DNA of 64,000 nucleotides, from contig JACKQL020000048.1 in assembly GCA_018296165.2 (NCBI GenBank), forward strand, positions 248,001-312,000. Reading direction: 5' to 3'. The DNA is from Termitomyces sp. T153 (Eukaryota; Basidiomycota; Agaricomycetes; Agaricales; Lyophyllaceae). The notes under the pieces were generated by a model. It ran no database searches. It had not been told where the DNA came from and saw only the letters and a program-made list of their open reading frames with translations. The translations under genes and the position numbers were made by a program. Within the stretch, counting starts at the first letter, position 1; the number at the start of each line of letters is the position of its first letter. Shown piece by piece: positions 45,474-58,129 of this stretch.

Positions 45474-47063
45474 ATGCCTTCCAACCCTCGCGTTTTATTC
45501 TCCAAGCGTCCTGCGACAGGAGAACTGCCTATTGTCGGCCAACATATCATCTTTGATAATTCGCGTGCCATCGATCTTGACGATGTTCCTCTCAAGGGAG
45601 GTTTTCTGACGAAGACCCTCATACTTAGGTAGGGAATTATTTCGCTCACACTTTTTGATTCTGAATACTGAATCTCGCACTTCAGTCCAGAACCCGCCAT
45701 GCGTGAGCGTATGCGCGATCCTAAGACCGATAGCTATACTACAACCTTCGTGGTTGGCGCCCCGTATGTCTCGGGGTAGTTTCGACACATCATTAGTACT
45801 GACGAGTCTCTTGAGAATCATCGGGCCTGGGCTAGTTGTTGTATTGCGTTCTGAGAAGGACGGCATCAAACCTGGCGACTACATGTATGGTCAAACGCCC
45901 TGGGAAGCCTATACGGTTCAGCCTTATATCGAAGGTGAGAATGATAAATATCACAGAGGCCGAGTACATTTGACTTGTATGTGAAGGGCGTGTCGCCTTT
46001 GACCTAAAGGAATGGGCGCCACATACTTTCGACATGGATTCACTCGCCCTTCAGGTCGTTCCAAACCCTAATGGCTTATATCCTCTTTCTAAATACATAA
46101 GCCTCCTCGGAACTCCTGGTCTCACTGGCTTTGTCGGCTTCAATGGCCTAGTAGAAGCCAAACCAGTTAGCCTTTCTCGACCCCTGGTATCTGTCTTTGC
46201 CTCATTTTATCTATTGTTAGGGTGATACAATCTTTGTTTCATCTGGGGCCTCGGGTGTAGGAAGGTATAATTATAAATTTCACGTGTATGGTGTGACTCT
46301 AATATCTTATCTCCCAGTATGGTTGTACAACTTGCAAAGCTTGAGGGGTCGGTACAATTTGAATCTACCTCTTGTTATCCAACCTTGAACATTCCTAGAA
46401 TGAAGGTCATTGCTTCTGCGGGGTCGGACTCTAAAGTTGAATACGTACGATCCCTCGGCGCTGATGTTGTTTTCAACTACAAGAAAGAGAGCTATGAGTC
46501 GGTGCTTCAGCAACATGGCCCGATCCATGTCTTCTGGGTAAGCTTTCTTGTATGCCCCGTAACACATGCTGGATCCATTGCTCTATATGTAGGACAATGT
46601 CGGGGGAGAAGCACTGGATGCAGCACTGGAAGCCCTTTTGCCCAGGTCTCGCGCAATTGTAAGTCAGACTTCTCATGAACTTGTGTAATTAACTCTGATC
46701 CGATCATTGTTTGATAAGGCTTGTGGAGTGGTCTCGAGTGATAATGTCCCCCCAGAGGAACGTTATCGTCTTAAGGTCTGCTTTTCTTGATTTCCTTTGA
46801 AACTATCTTTATCTCTTTCAAAGAATTCCCATTTGATTATGAAAAAGCGACTTGATGTTAGGGGCTTCATAGTCCCAGAATTTATCCCTCAGTACTTTGG
46901 CAAGTTCATGGAACAAGTTCCCGCTCTCATGGCACAAGGAAAACTAAAGAGTGAGGAGTATGCTACTAATGGAATTCAGAATGCTCCTCAAGCACTGATT
47001 GATATGCTCTTGGGTGGAGGTAATGCTGTTGGGAAGCCAATTATTGTTGTGGCTAAGGAGTAA
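45474..47063 (+). CDS. MDR-family NADP-dependent oxidoreductase (alkenal reductase type)
   Basis: Zinc-independent medium-chain reductase of the leukotriene B4 dehydrogenase / alkenal double-bond reductase group. Its probable role is reduction of alpha,beta-unsaturated carbonyls. Ten exons: 45474-45628, 45686-45775, 45816-45934, 45987-46165, 46221-46264, 46318-46347, 46399-46537, 46593-46658, 46719-46775, 46824-47063. They total 1119 bases, 372 residues plus TAA, closing in frame. Visible features are GLTGFVGFNGL, the nucleotide loop SSGASGVGS at about 188-196, LEGMKVIASAGSD, LGADVVFNYK and DNVGGEALDAAL. Intron 2 is only 40 bases and exon 6 only 30 bases; intron 6 has a GTCGGT donor, which is unusual. 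The gene shares its upstream region with the divergent nitronate monooxygenase, so co-regulation in detoxification is possible. Confidence 0.92.
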
Positions 47064-47217
47064 ATATAGAGATTGTAAATTGTTTCGTAGTTTTGCACTA
47101 TTGAAATGAATGTAAGAAATGTTTTGAGATAGTTAGGTTATGAACTGTTGACAAGAGGATGTAGCTTGATGTAATGGCATGTCCAGTCAGTACACTTATT
47201 TATTAATGGTACTAGTA

Positions 47218-47360
47218 ATTACACACATATACCATATCCAGTGGCATCATCCAATGCTATCTTATTTACTTGTACATACATTACATAAGCCTGCCTTTCC
47301 CTACTATCGGCCTCACATGCTATGTCTGGAGGTGTGTTATGTCCAAATTGATACATAACT
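47218..47360. repeat. Repeat X, copy 1
   Basis: About 140 bases starting ATTACACACATATACC, repeated with roughly 90 percent identity at 48099-48240. The two copies bracket the Helitron 3' fragment H2. Confidence 0.85.
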
Positions 47361-47379
47361 GGATTTGTCAAGTTTGCAG

Positions 47380-48098
47380 GATCAATTGTTTCTATTCCAA
47401 GATTCAACATGGATGTTTCTGAAGAGGATTTGCCAATTCCATTGTGCAGGAGACAATTCCCAGTTTGATCGGCCTTTGCCATGACAATCAACAACTCTCA
47501 GGATCAATCAGTCAAGCATGTTGGATTGGACCTTTGATCAGGAGTTTGTGCACATGGCCAACTTTATGTTGCACTTTCTCAGTGCACATCAGGGGATTGT
47601 ATCAAAGTAATTTTGGACTCAGAAAACACATCAAGAATGACTGCAAATATTGTCTATCAAGAAATCCTCAATTGTTTAGATATGTAAGTGTGACTTTTGA
47701 TGGATTCAAGCAAAAAATTGCTAACTTCTATGAACTTCAGCACCTAATGTATATAGCCTGACAGTGTAGTATAGATATTCCTAATGGTTTACAAATGTGA
47801 GTGTGACAGTTTCAATAGTTCCTTGGTTATTACTAACTTTTATAATTTTCAGTATCTCTAATATATATCAGTGGATATTGTAGTATTTTGTTGATAATGT
47901 AATATTGACACATGATTGGTTTATATATGAAATCTCAGTATATTGAATTGTAAGAGACAAGCAACCCAAATGAAGTGAGGTTGGGTCTGGGACCTAGCAT
48001 TGAATTATCAAATACAAGGACCTAACCAAACAAAGTGAGGTTGGGTCTGGGACTTAGCAAGAGCTACAGGCCCATGCTAAAGGCATGGACCATAGCTC
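47380..48098 (+). mobile_element. Helitron 3' fragment H2
   Basis: Plus strand. The end of the helicase gene (about 47400-47700, decayed) carries the INNSQDQS and [14 protein letters not shown] motifs in neighbouring frames, equivalent to 11940-11740 of H1. The post-helicase segment, two 59-base units (about 47955-48055) and the terminal hairpin 48061-48098 follow. No Rep or upstream helicase is present. H2 lies less than 200 bases from the MDR 3' end. Confidence 0.85.
48061..48098 (+). repeat. Helitron-family terminal hairpin
   Basis: Arms GAGCTACAGGCCCATGC and GCATGGACCATAGCTC with a short loop. Repeat X copy 2 starts at the very next base. Confidence 0.85.
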
Positions 48099-48240
48099 AT
48101 TACACACATATATCATATCCAGTGGCATCATCCAATGCTATCTTATTTACTTGTACATACATTACCTTGCCTTACTATTGGCTCACATGCTATGTCATAG
48201 GGTGGGTTATGTCCAAATTGGGACATAACTCACATATGTG
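48099..48240. repeat. Repeat X, copy 2
   Basis: Second copy of the 47218 repeat, abutting the H2 hairpin without a gap. The sequence from 48241 to about 48500 has no recognised gene. Confidence 0.85.
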
Positions 48241-48499
48241 TTCAGCCACTGCCAAATTTGGGAGACACAATGTCACCAAGCTACCAATGGTTGATAAAAT
48301 AAGTGCTGCTACCAAATGTAAGTCATCTATCAGCTTCTAAGATGCTCTTCCCCCACCTTCTGGTTGTGAAGGACCATCTAACCCACATCTTGACTCAGTA
48401 TTGAAACTACTTACTATGGTACCATTGGAAGTGTACTGTAATGTACTTTTTCCCCTGATATTATAATTATATCTTGTGCTGTCTTGTTTCAAGAATCTC

Positions 48500-49200
48500 T
48501 GCATCCAGCATGAAATAACTCTACTTTATCAAGGTGTCCACCTTATCTGGGTCCATTCAGATGCCCTGGTTGTTGACTATATGACCAAGGATTTTTATCT
48601 CCTGGCACAACAGTTTAAGCTTTGACTTGCTCAGGTACAGTCTCTCCCTTCTAAGGATGTCAATGACTATCCTGACATGTGGCACATGCTCTTCCAGCAT
48701 AGCCAAATTGATTACAATGTTGTCCAAATAGATGTCCATCTACCTGCCTATGTATTCCAAGAACAGATAATTCATTAATGCTTGATAGGTTGCTGGCACA
48801 TTGCAATCACCCTGCTGAACAACATGGCTCACCATCATTCTGCTGGGAGTGTTCACCATTGTTCTAGGTACATGTTCCAGAATAATTTGTATCTGCTCAT
48901 AAGTGTCCTGACCATCAATCAAGGATCAATACCTGCCCTGTGCAGTGCACCTTAGGAACCCTTCCATGTCAGGCAATAGTGAGCTCATCTTCTTAGTACT
49001 TGCATTGTGCTTCCACAGATCAATAACAGTCTGCAGCCTTGGCAGGCCAGCACCAGGTTTTTTAATGCACAACATGGGAGCCAAGCTCCTTCTCAGAGTA
49101 ATTTCCCATCTCCCTGTATGCAAGTAGTCATCCTACTTTTCCATCCACTAGAGCAGCAGTGCCTCTAGGCACTTGGAAGGGTGCCAGGAATAAATCTTAT
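48500..49200 (-). pseudogene. M2 reverse transcriptase, decayed
   Basis: Fingers segment WEITLRRSLAPMLCIKKPGAGLPRLQ followed by a DLWKHNASTKKMSSLLPDME block. The palm is decayed (QALMNYLFLEYIGR). The active-site strand reads IYLDNIVI, with Asn in place of the second Asp. It is followed by EEHVPHVRIVIDILRRERLYLSKSKL and LGHIVNNQGI of the thumb. Two stops separate the blocks. Confidence 0.88.
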
Positions 49201-49440
49201 TGGCATCCAGCAAAGGGATTTTATGATTTATTGCTTGCAATAGTAGTAAGGGGCACTCTGAAGCTTCTTGCAAATAGGCTTAGCATAATTTAACAGCTCC
49301 TGCCTGACATCATCTATCTGTAAATTGTATACCTGCACCATTCTTGAATCCAATTTCTGCACACCACTTCCCCTCATTGCAAGGCTCTCATCACTACCAA
49401 TTCAAACATGAGTTGGGTTCAGCCCCACCATTATGCTATG

Positions 49441-50199
49441 CTAGAAGAACCAGATCATGCCTAGGATCATGTCATATCCAGATAAATTCATGATGTTGAA
49501 TTTCTGGGCCTCATTAATTCCCTGATACTGTAGCTGTGCCTCCACTGTGTAATTAATATTAGAGTGTGATCCCTGCACAGCCATCTGAACATTCAACAGT
49601 GAGGCCAGGTCCCTCTTCTGCAGATTAAGCTGGCTTACTAGAGCTGTAGATACAAAATCACTAAGCAACCCTGAGTCAAGTAGCACTTGTACTAGATGCC
49701 TATCTAGATGGACTACCACCACTACCAGGTCAGGTATCATCTGTGAAGGGTCTCTGGGAATTGATGCATTATGTTCCACATTCTTTCTCAATGGCATGTC
49801 CCCCTTCCAACAATTGCTAATAGTACTGATAACATTTACCTCCAGCATCTCAAGCTCAGAGTCCATGCTTGCATGATCCACAAATCTGGTGATCAGCCCT
49901 GCCAGGAACTGCTCCAGTCCCTGGTGTTCACTGTCCCTGTCACTGGACCAGTCCTCCCCAAGTGTGGTCAGATAAAGCCCCCCAATGTCTTGCCAGTAAC
50001 TTGCCAGCACTCAATAGTAGAGTTGTCCTCTCCTGCACACCCTTTTTCCATACAAGGTACACAGATTGATTCCCTTGCATAACACCAGATCAATATCCAA
50101 CCAGGTCATGAAATCCAGAGCCTGATTGAACACCCTGATACATGGGGTCCCATTCACATAAACCATTTTCCTCACATCAAACCAATTGCCCTCCTGCAT
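49441..50199 (-). pseudogene. M2 retropepsin region
   Basis: A 190-codon frame with VQVLLDSGLLSDFVSTALVS (Asp-Ser-Gly intact) and, near the end, YDMILGMIWF, the retropepsin ILG block. One lobe only. The upstream frame (50199-50011) is the gag-protease linker. Confidence 0.8.
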
Positions 50200-50879
50200 G
50201 GTCTGGGGACAAGCCCTGCCAAAGGCTGTCTTCTCCTTCTCAAGCAGTCACTTTATCTGGTGAGGTGTATGAGGTGCTTGTTAGAACACCAGTAGTATGT
50301 CCTCCAGATGTCTACATCATGGCACCTTGCCAGCTTGAGCACATAGTCCAATGCTAGTGGGAATTCATCCCCTAGGACCAGCCAGTCATTGACTAGGACA
50401 TCCTCCTCTGTGAGTCTGTCTATGATGACATACTGGCTATTGCTAACCTTTCATACCAGAAACCTCCTCCAATAGAGGTTTTCTCATCCAACATCACCCA
50501 GGTAGGGCTGCTGTGATTCCAGCAGGTATTCAGCCCTAATGGCCCAAGGGTCCCTAGTAAGCTCTCTCTGGCCTGAGTCATGCAAGTTCACCCCATTTAT
50601 AGCAATGTCTGTCAAGTCTCTTGAAAAGTCAGATGGGTCCCATCTGGGGGTCTTGGCCATCCAGTACCTCCTCTAGCAGGGGTGGCCTCATGGTGCATGG
50701 TGGGTCCTTACACCCTCAAAGCAAACTGCAAACAATCAAATCTATATCCTCATGGACAACATCTCCTCAGCTGTGGTTTTCATGAGGTCATGCAAGTGAT
50801 TGGTTTTAGCCAGTGAGTAGCTTATGTTATTGCTCCTTACCCCAAAAGGGCCCCCATTTCCACTGGGTGACTTGACTGT

Positions 50880-52640
50880 ATTGCTGTTGGGACAAGTTCA
50901 GACCAGGTGGTTGGTGCTTCCACATCCATAACATCTGCCTTCTGCCTGATAGCACTCCTTCTCTTCAGTCAACAGGTTTTGGTTATTATTGGCACTTGCC
51001 AACCCTGTCCTTCTATCTATGTTTTTTCTTTCATGTTTCTTGTCTAGATAACTTCAACTCTTACCAAACCCAATGCTCACTGAGTTGGTGCCCTAGGACA
51101 TGCAAGCACCAATGCCTTCCTGGCAGGACTCATTTGGATGGTTTCTGCCCTTCTGTACAGTAGTATTTTAGTGGGTTCTGTGTTCTTTCTTCCATTCCTG
51201 ATCCTTGCCCAGAGTTCACACCACCTCAAACAGCTCAGCTTTCTCAACAATATCCTCCCACTCAAACATTTCAGGGTTGATCCTGACTCAAACAACCATT
51301 GTTATAACTGGGGCACCAGGCCAAGGTACAACTTCCACACCTTTTCCCTCATTTCAGTGTACTCAACCATCCTATATGGAATCTTTAGCTCCACAGCATA
51401 CTCATGGACACTCATCACACCCTGCCTGAGCTCATCCAGCTTTTGCTGCTGTAAGAGCCAGAAGTTGGGTGGGAAACATGCATTGAATAGGCCTCTTAAG
51501 AATCCACAGATGTTCCATTCTTTCATTTCCATTGATACTTCATTGAAGTAGAACTGGTAAGCCTTTCCCTTTGAAAAGCTTTTGACTTCTGGGATTTGGT
51601 CTTCAGCAGATACTCTACCCTTTTTTAAATAGGCTGTGAATTGAGACAGGAACTGATAATATTTTACAGCATCTGCCTCCCCATTGTACTTGTCAGGTGG
51701 ATTAGGCCAGTTATCCATAAGGCCCCTTCTTAGTGGTTTTGTTCCTACTCCTCTTGTGGGAATTTCTGTGTCCCTTCCTTTGGTGGTATCACTCCTTATC
51801 TGTGCCTGCACTATCAGATCAGGAGCTGCTCTTGTCACTCAAGTCACTGTCCAAAGGTTTGGAACTAAAGCAGATCCTTCCTGGGAGCTTCCCCTGGGAC
51901 TGAGGCTCTGGAATGCCTCCTCCAAGTATGTGCTCTTTTCAATCTTTCACTTGCTCAGAATAGTGGCTCTGAGTTTCATCTTCCATTAGCCCTTTTGTCC
52001 TTGTTTTGTGAGTGGGTTTGCTCATTGATCATCTGGTCAAGTTCTACTGACATAGGCTCAACCAATTGCATCTCTCATTGGTACTCTTTGCCTGGTCATG
52101 GGCCCAATTTCATGTAACCTGAATCTACCTGTCCATTGGGCTCTGTTACAGGCCTTAGGCAAGCCTTTTTCCCCTTTTTCCTCCATGCCTTGACCAATCA
52201 CACCTACAGATGCTCAACTTCACCATTACTCTTGACTCCACTTCTTCATGGACCCATGTTTGGTTCTAGATGATCAGTGCATCCAGCTTGGCTAGGTCCT
52301 CAGCCATGCTTTTTACAAATCTGTGGGATTCCCTTATGAACTCATAGGATTCCATGATTATCTCATTGGGCTTCTTGTGGCCTATCACTCTCCTAGGTAA
52401 CAAGCCTAGGCTGGCTAACCAAAGCCTGGTCTTCCTTTGATGGAAAAGGACCCCAGTACCATAGTAACCAGGTACACCCACTCCTTCTTCTGATTCAACC
52501 TTGCTATCCAAACTTACTTGCACTTTGGTGTGCCTAGTCTTTTCTTTGTCTTTACCAATGTAACATATTTGGTCTGTACATACCAGTTCTATCTTTCTGT
52601 CCTTTGCCATTGGCCCCATCCTTGGGTGTGCCAATCCCAC
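50880..52640 (-). pseudogene. M2 gag, decayed
   Basis: Capsid-like gag domain in 51838-51302: NPPDKYNGEADAVKYYQFLSQF, KGKAYQFYFNEVSM, WLLQQQKLDELRQGVMSVHEYA. The downstream zinc knuckle CYGCGSTNHLV-TC (about 50955-50890) has a stop within it. The N-terminal frame 52640-52266 has Lys/Glu-rich sequence without a recognised domain. Several stops and shifts. Confidence 0.82.
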
Positions 52641-53032
52641 CAGTCAGGCACAGTAGCAGAGTCCTCCAGGATGCTCTCTTCTTCCAGGAACCATGTTTCT
52701 AGGATTGACTTCACTGAGTTGTTAATCACAGGGAGTGCTGCCCCTGAGTTGGTTGCTGCCAACTTCCATCCAGCTTAGGCTGCAATCAAGGTGCTACCTC
52801 TGCCATTGTGACAAGTTCTGCTCATAGCTACTGCTGGTTGGCTGCTATCCTTCTTTCTAGGTGGTTCCCAGTTGGACATTGTTGCAGTCCTTTTCTTTTG
52901 GTTGGTTAAATTAGCAAGTTGGGTTTTTGGGTGATCAGGCCAATGGCCCTGAGAGCAAATCAGTGAGTAGAGTGTTTTGTAGACTTTTTCTGTTTGAAAT
53001 ATGTAATGGCAGAGTGATGAGCACTGTAGCAT

Positions 53033-53500
53033 TATATGGGGTTTGCTTTCAGTGATAGAACAGTTGTAAGTTATGTGTCATTGTTCTACTCAAAAATTTA
53101 CAATACTGTACTTGATTATGTTATAATAAGAGGTCATTAGAAAATAGGTAAGAATAATAGAAAACAAAGTATGTCATTGCAAGCAATTGAGGTAGTAAGT
53201 CATGTTCATGCTACAATTTTGCCAAGTTCATATTATGGCTAGCAACCTTAGCACTTGCAATCTTCCATTATTTCCCAGCAACTATGGCTAGCATCTAATG
53301 CCCATTTCACACTTCTTAAGTCCCTTACTTCTTTCCACACCTTTACTAAACTGGGTTCTCTAGGACCTAGTCCAGCTTGCACTCAGTCTGTTTATACACT
53401 ACTTGCAAAACTGCTATTCATGGTGTCTTCTGTATGGCAGCTAGGTAGCAATTGACATAATCAACTGTGTCTAAGAAACCATTGTTGGAGCCTTGGCCAC
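53033..53500. other. No gene recognised
   Basis: AT-rich sequence between M2 gag and the copia LTR. Possibly the M2 leader or LTR; no repeat partner was found. Confidence 0.4.
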
Positions 53501-53732
53501 TGGCCACCACACTGTCAAGTCACATCTCCAACAATGAACTACACTCCTGTGTGGCACAATGGAAACATATGTTCCCTCTACATTTTCAGTATATTACAAT
53601 GGCCCATTGTTTCTACCAACACATATATATATCAGCACTTGCCATACAACAACCTCAGTCAATTATACTTGACTGAGGAATCATATACTTATATTTATCA
53701 TACAGTATGTTCTCCCTGTCAGGATTCTAACA
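53501..53732 (+). repeat. Copia 5' LTR
   Basis: Pairs with 60582-60812. Both contain TCAGTATATTACAATGGCCC and end CCTGTCAGGATTCTAACA. The start could be TGGCCACC (53501) or TGTCAAGT (53513), because similarity extends over both. An ATATATATA stretch near 53625 may be the TATA box. Confidence 0.88.
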
Positions 53733-54179
53733 GGTTATGAGAATTTTCTGCCATACTTTATAAAAGTGATGATGTTGGATATCCTGACCACTTCACATGT
53801 ATCACATTCTCAGGCCCTGAGTCACAATCAATTGCATCTATCTAACATGTACCTATCTCACCTTCATGCACTCACAGAACACTATCCTTTGTCTTCTGGG
53901 AGTCCTTGCACCCTGGTATTTTTTGCTCTTAAATCTCTGTAACTTACTCTTACACTCATGGGATCAAAGTCTCCCTCACCATGCTCTATCCTTGTTACAG
54001 ACACTGCCTATCCACACATCCAGCCTATCAAGCACAATGCCCACTGGCCAATCTTGGCAACCCCCTTTGATCATACAACTGAGGAGTTCATGAAATTGCC
54101 AATAAAACTTGAAATCTTTCCCAAGCAAAGTGGTCTAGATCAGTATATATATTCATTCCCAAGAGTGACCCCTACCATC

Positions 54180-54930
54180 TCATAACTGAGCCTGATTCAA
54201 ATACTGAGCCTGTTGCTCATGACAATTGGCTAGGAAACAACAGTGTTATCATTGGCATTGTTTGGGCAGCACTTTCTGAAACTGAACAAATGGGAGTGGG
54301 ACTTGAGACTGACAGTATGGCAAAGGAGTGCTATAATTTCCTGAAAGTAAGAGCCCAAAGGAAAGGACCTGTCAAGAAAGTTTCTCTCATACAAGAAGTC
54401 CTCACTACATATGCACCTATTTCTGATGCTTTTTTTAAAAAAATTATTTATTTATTCTATGTTTTTAACTACATTTATATATTCTAATTTTATGGAATGT
54501 GTACTGTCACATTTGCTTAATTTTTTAGCCCATTGAAGTTACTGCTAGGAAGATCTGCAACTTTATTGACCATGCATTTGCAATAGGAATTATTGACAAG
54601 GACTTGCTCAAATGTATTGTGCTACTCAATTGTATCAATGAATCTCTTGAAGTCAGTATAAACTCAAGTCTCTTACAGTCTGGCTGACTCCATCAAGGAG
54701 GAGCCCTACACCTCCATCAAAATCTGCAAGCTCTTCCAGACTATTGATAGTCTTGCTACTCTCAAAATCTCCCAGAACTGACATTGCTCTTCCTGCTTAG
54801 GACAGTGGCAATGGAAATCTTTCTGGCCACAACCATGGCCATGGTCAGCTTTGCCACAACATCTGCCATTCTCTAAAGAAGCCATGCTGTGGTCACACCA
54901 AGGAGTGGTGCATCCATCTGGGAGACAGAA
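54180..54930 (+). pseudogene. First copia gag, decayed
   Basis: UBN2-type copia gag: an AWAALSETEQ-like block, ECYNFLKVRAQRKGPVKKVSLIQEVLTT, then ARKICNFIDHAFAIGIIDKDLLKCIVLLNCINES. An AT-rich insertion of about 100 bases (54430-54528) interrupts the domain. A degenerate zinc knuckle (CCGHTKEWC) lies at about 54885-54915. Confidence 0.75.
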
Positions 54931-55329
54931 TGGCAGAAAGATACATTGCAGAAAATTCAAGGCTACATGCAAAGCTGCACAAGGGAGAAGAAAATCAAAG
55001 TCAGGAGAAGCTCACACCCTCAAAATTGGTATTGCAGTCAGAGGCCTTGATGGCCAGGCCTATATTATAGACCTATTGCACCTTCAAAAGGCCCAACTTG
55101 AAACTCCTGCACCCAAACCAAACAAATTTGTGGGAGTAGCCTCATTAGACCTGCCAAATCAAAACTCAACTGAATTTTTGAAATAATCGAGGCTTCATGG
55201 CTGACATTGACCCTGATATTGAACTAAGAGCTTCTGTCAACTGGTGATTACACAATTCCCTCCATCTTAGCCACCACTGTCATTGTGCCTTTGAACCAGG
55301 CCAAACACACACTGCTCCTCGCTTTAACA

Positions 55330-56230
55330 GAAAACCCAGCAGAGAATGCATTGGACATTGTCTGGGTAGATTTAGCTAGCCCCATGAGTGTACAATTGCA
55401 AACTAGAAACAAATGTATAATGGATATAATTGATAATCATATGAACATGCCATGGTCTGTACCACTTAAATCCAAAAGCAATGCATTGCCAGCATCCAAG
55501 GCTTTGGAGAAGACATGAGAACTATAAACTGGTAGGAGAATCAAGGTGTACCACACAGGACATGATGGAGAACTCAAAAGTAATGAGATGGATAAGTAAC
55601 TCACAGCCATCAGATCCTGTCCTGAGTTTGGTGCACTGTACACCTCTGAGCACTTAGGGTGCATCAAAAGAATGCGTAGAACAAGTCAAGAAAAGGCAGG
55701 AACTATGTGTTTGGCTGCTAAATGCCCCAAATCTTTATAGGATGAGTTCTACCTAACTGCAGCACACCTACATGCAAAAACACCAACTAAATCTCTCTGC
55801 AGAAAAACTCCTTTCAAACTGTGGTATAAATGTACTCCCAACTATTCATATATGCATTATATAAGCTGCAAGGCTTTCATTTTGATCTAGCATCAACACA
55901 ACCCAAAACTTTATGGCTGTGAGATTGAATAGTCCTGATAGGATATGGTCAGAGCACCAAGGCATACCATTGTTATGACACTAGAACTCACAGAATATAT
56001 GAGTCCTTTCATGTACAATTTCTAGAATGACATTGACATCTTATTGCAAATAGCTCAGAAGGCACTGATATCAAAACTGTTCAGGAAGAGTGTACCTCCA
56101 TCAAGAAATCAAGAGCTCTGCACAGGGAATACCATTTACAACTGAAGATGTGGATGAAGCACCCCAGCAACCTCCAATGCAAGAAGACATTCCAGTTGGA
56201 ATGGACTCCCAGCATCCATTGCATGTCTAA
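55330..56230 (+). pseudogene. First copia integrase, decayed
   Basis: DIVWVDLASPMSVQLQTRN opens the catalytic core (first Asp). A deleted or scrambled middle follows, then SLCRKTPFKLWYKC in the KTPYE-W region. The C-terminal domain has GYGQSTKAYHCYD and IYESFHVQFLE. Stops are frequent. A CTG microsatellite-like run (about 56268-56285) follows. No RT belongs to this set. Confidence 0.75.
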
Positions 56231-56519
56231 ATTTCCTTTTTTGGTATACTTACCTTATATATCTTTTTGCTGCTGCTGCTGCTGCCACTGTATAGCATTG
56301 GCATTGTATGTTATTTGCTATTATTTATCTCAAACCTTATTTCCACCATATATCTACTGATATCAACAATTGCTCACCCTCAGCTGTCTTTACCATTATT
56401 GTCAAGACCTCTGAGGATGAGCTAGCATTACTTACTTTGTTCATACATATACTCACAGTCTGCCTGTAGATTAATCTTTGTTTCTATTCTACAGGTTATG
56501 AGGCATCTGTTTTGCTCTT

Positions 56520-57896
56520 TCACTGTGAATGCAACAATCTCAATGTGACCCAGCAGCTCATAAAATTTTATTTTGGCATGAAAAGCTACTACAATTCCAA
56601 TACAAAATGTTGACCAACTCATCTATAGCAACAAACCCACCTACATTTCCCAAGGATCAACAATTTGACAGAACCAACTATGTACAATATAAAAGTCATG
56701 TCCTAATAGTGGCATGAGCTCAAGGAGCTCAAGGCTACTTGGAAAGAACAATCAAAAGGCCTACTGCTGCCACCACACCCACTCCAGCTCCAGCGACAAC
56801 CTTGAAGGGGAAGGCAGCCAAAGACCCTGATACCACTGACTCTGACAAAACAACCTGGACATTCCCAGCATTAGTCAATGCAATGGAATGGAGCTCACTT
56901 TGACCTTTCAGCCCTGGTATGAGACCTCTGCAATGCCTGGATGCTAGGGCTAATCATCTATAACTGCAAAAATCCTGTAGGACTGGAGATTAACATGGAT
57001 GGAACAGCAGTGAAGGCTTGGAAAACACTTATAAAGGCTCATGGTGAGGCCTAGCTGCTATGGGAGCCAAAGATAGACTATGCACTATGAGGCTAACCAA
57101 TGGAGGGGATTTTGCAGAACACATTGCAAAACTCTGGATTAGGTGAAAAGAGGCTACAGGAAAGGGGGCCACCATAAGCAATTCCACTTTCCAATCTATT
57201 GTAATAGCATCTATGCCAGAATCATGAAACACCATTGTTGCAAGCATGTACACTACAAAGACATCAGCAGAGTTCATTGCAGGCCTCAGCATCCACTGGG
57301 AGCACCTTAAGATGCAAAAGGCAACAAATACCTCTGCAACAGCACTCCAGACTAACACTAGAAACCAAAAGCCCAGACTTGTGTGCATAAACCCAAACTG
57401 TAAGTACACAAAACACACTATTGAAAATTGTCACTGGAGAGGCAGAGGGAAAGAGGGTCAGTTCCCCACAAACTTCAGAAACAGAGATAATGCACTTGCT
57501 ACAATGGCTACAGCAAACACCACAAACACCACAGCCACCACTCAAATTTCCACACTCATTGCAAACCTTGCCAATGCTACTGTTTTTTGGGTCACATATG
57601 CTTTGGCTGCATCATCCTTCACATCTGCAGCCCTGTATGACAAAAATGCTAGCCCAGATGATCCTGCCCCTGCTGTGAACCTCTATGCACTGCAGATTGG
57701 GTCAAACATGCTCATACTTGCCAACTTAGAGGCTAGCAACCATTGTTTTGTTGGCTGCAAAGCATTCTCAACATACCAAACACTTCTAGTGCCCTGGGAA
57801 GGCCAAGCTACATCCAAAGACTCCATATTCCAGATTGTTGGCCAAGGAACTGTCAGGAAAACTGTCCATACCCCAAACACTGCTGGCAGCCAATAA
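56520..57896 (+). pseudogene. Second copia gag and protease, decayed
   Basis: Gag begins around 56608 with MLTNSSIATNPPTFPKDQQ and NYVQYKSHV, continues with stops, and has a CX4CX4HX4C knuckle (CINPNCKYTKHTIENC) at about 57387-57432. The 216-codon frame 57246-57896 then runs into the protease region with ANLEASNHCFVGCKAFSTYQTL, the copia Asp-Ser-Gly/HM-F region with the catalytic Asp replaced. Confidence 0.75.
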
Positions 57897-58129
57897 TGTT
57901 TCCCAAGGAAAAACTGGGAAGGGAACCTGTTATACCATTTCTGAACAGTGTATTTCCAATGGAAAAAGGCTCTAAACAATGGAGGAAGCCTTTTTCCAAA
58001 GGAAAATCCTGTCAAAGAAATGGAATGACAGGTTTTTTTTTAATTTTTCTAGTGGAAACAGGTTCCAGTGTCAGGAGTAAAACAGCATCACTGAACTAGT
58101 GTTCAATAATGCACTTCATACTGTGTTCA

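Larger units (their letters stand above)
48500..53032 (-). mobile_element. Truncated gypsy element M2, minus strand
   Basis: Gag (52640-about 50880), protease (50010-49441) and RT (about 49200-48500) in order on the minus strand. RNase H and integrase are absent because the element ends near 48500. No LTR was identified; 53033-53500 could contain it. CpG-poor. It differs from G1 and G2 in gag and protease sequence, so it is a third gypsy lineage. Confidence 0.8.

Noticed and set aside
47219..47494. 91-codon minus-strand open frame
   Set aside because: Overlaps repeat X and the antisense of Helitron helicase; no domain recognised.
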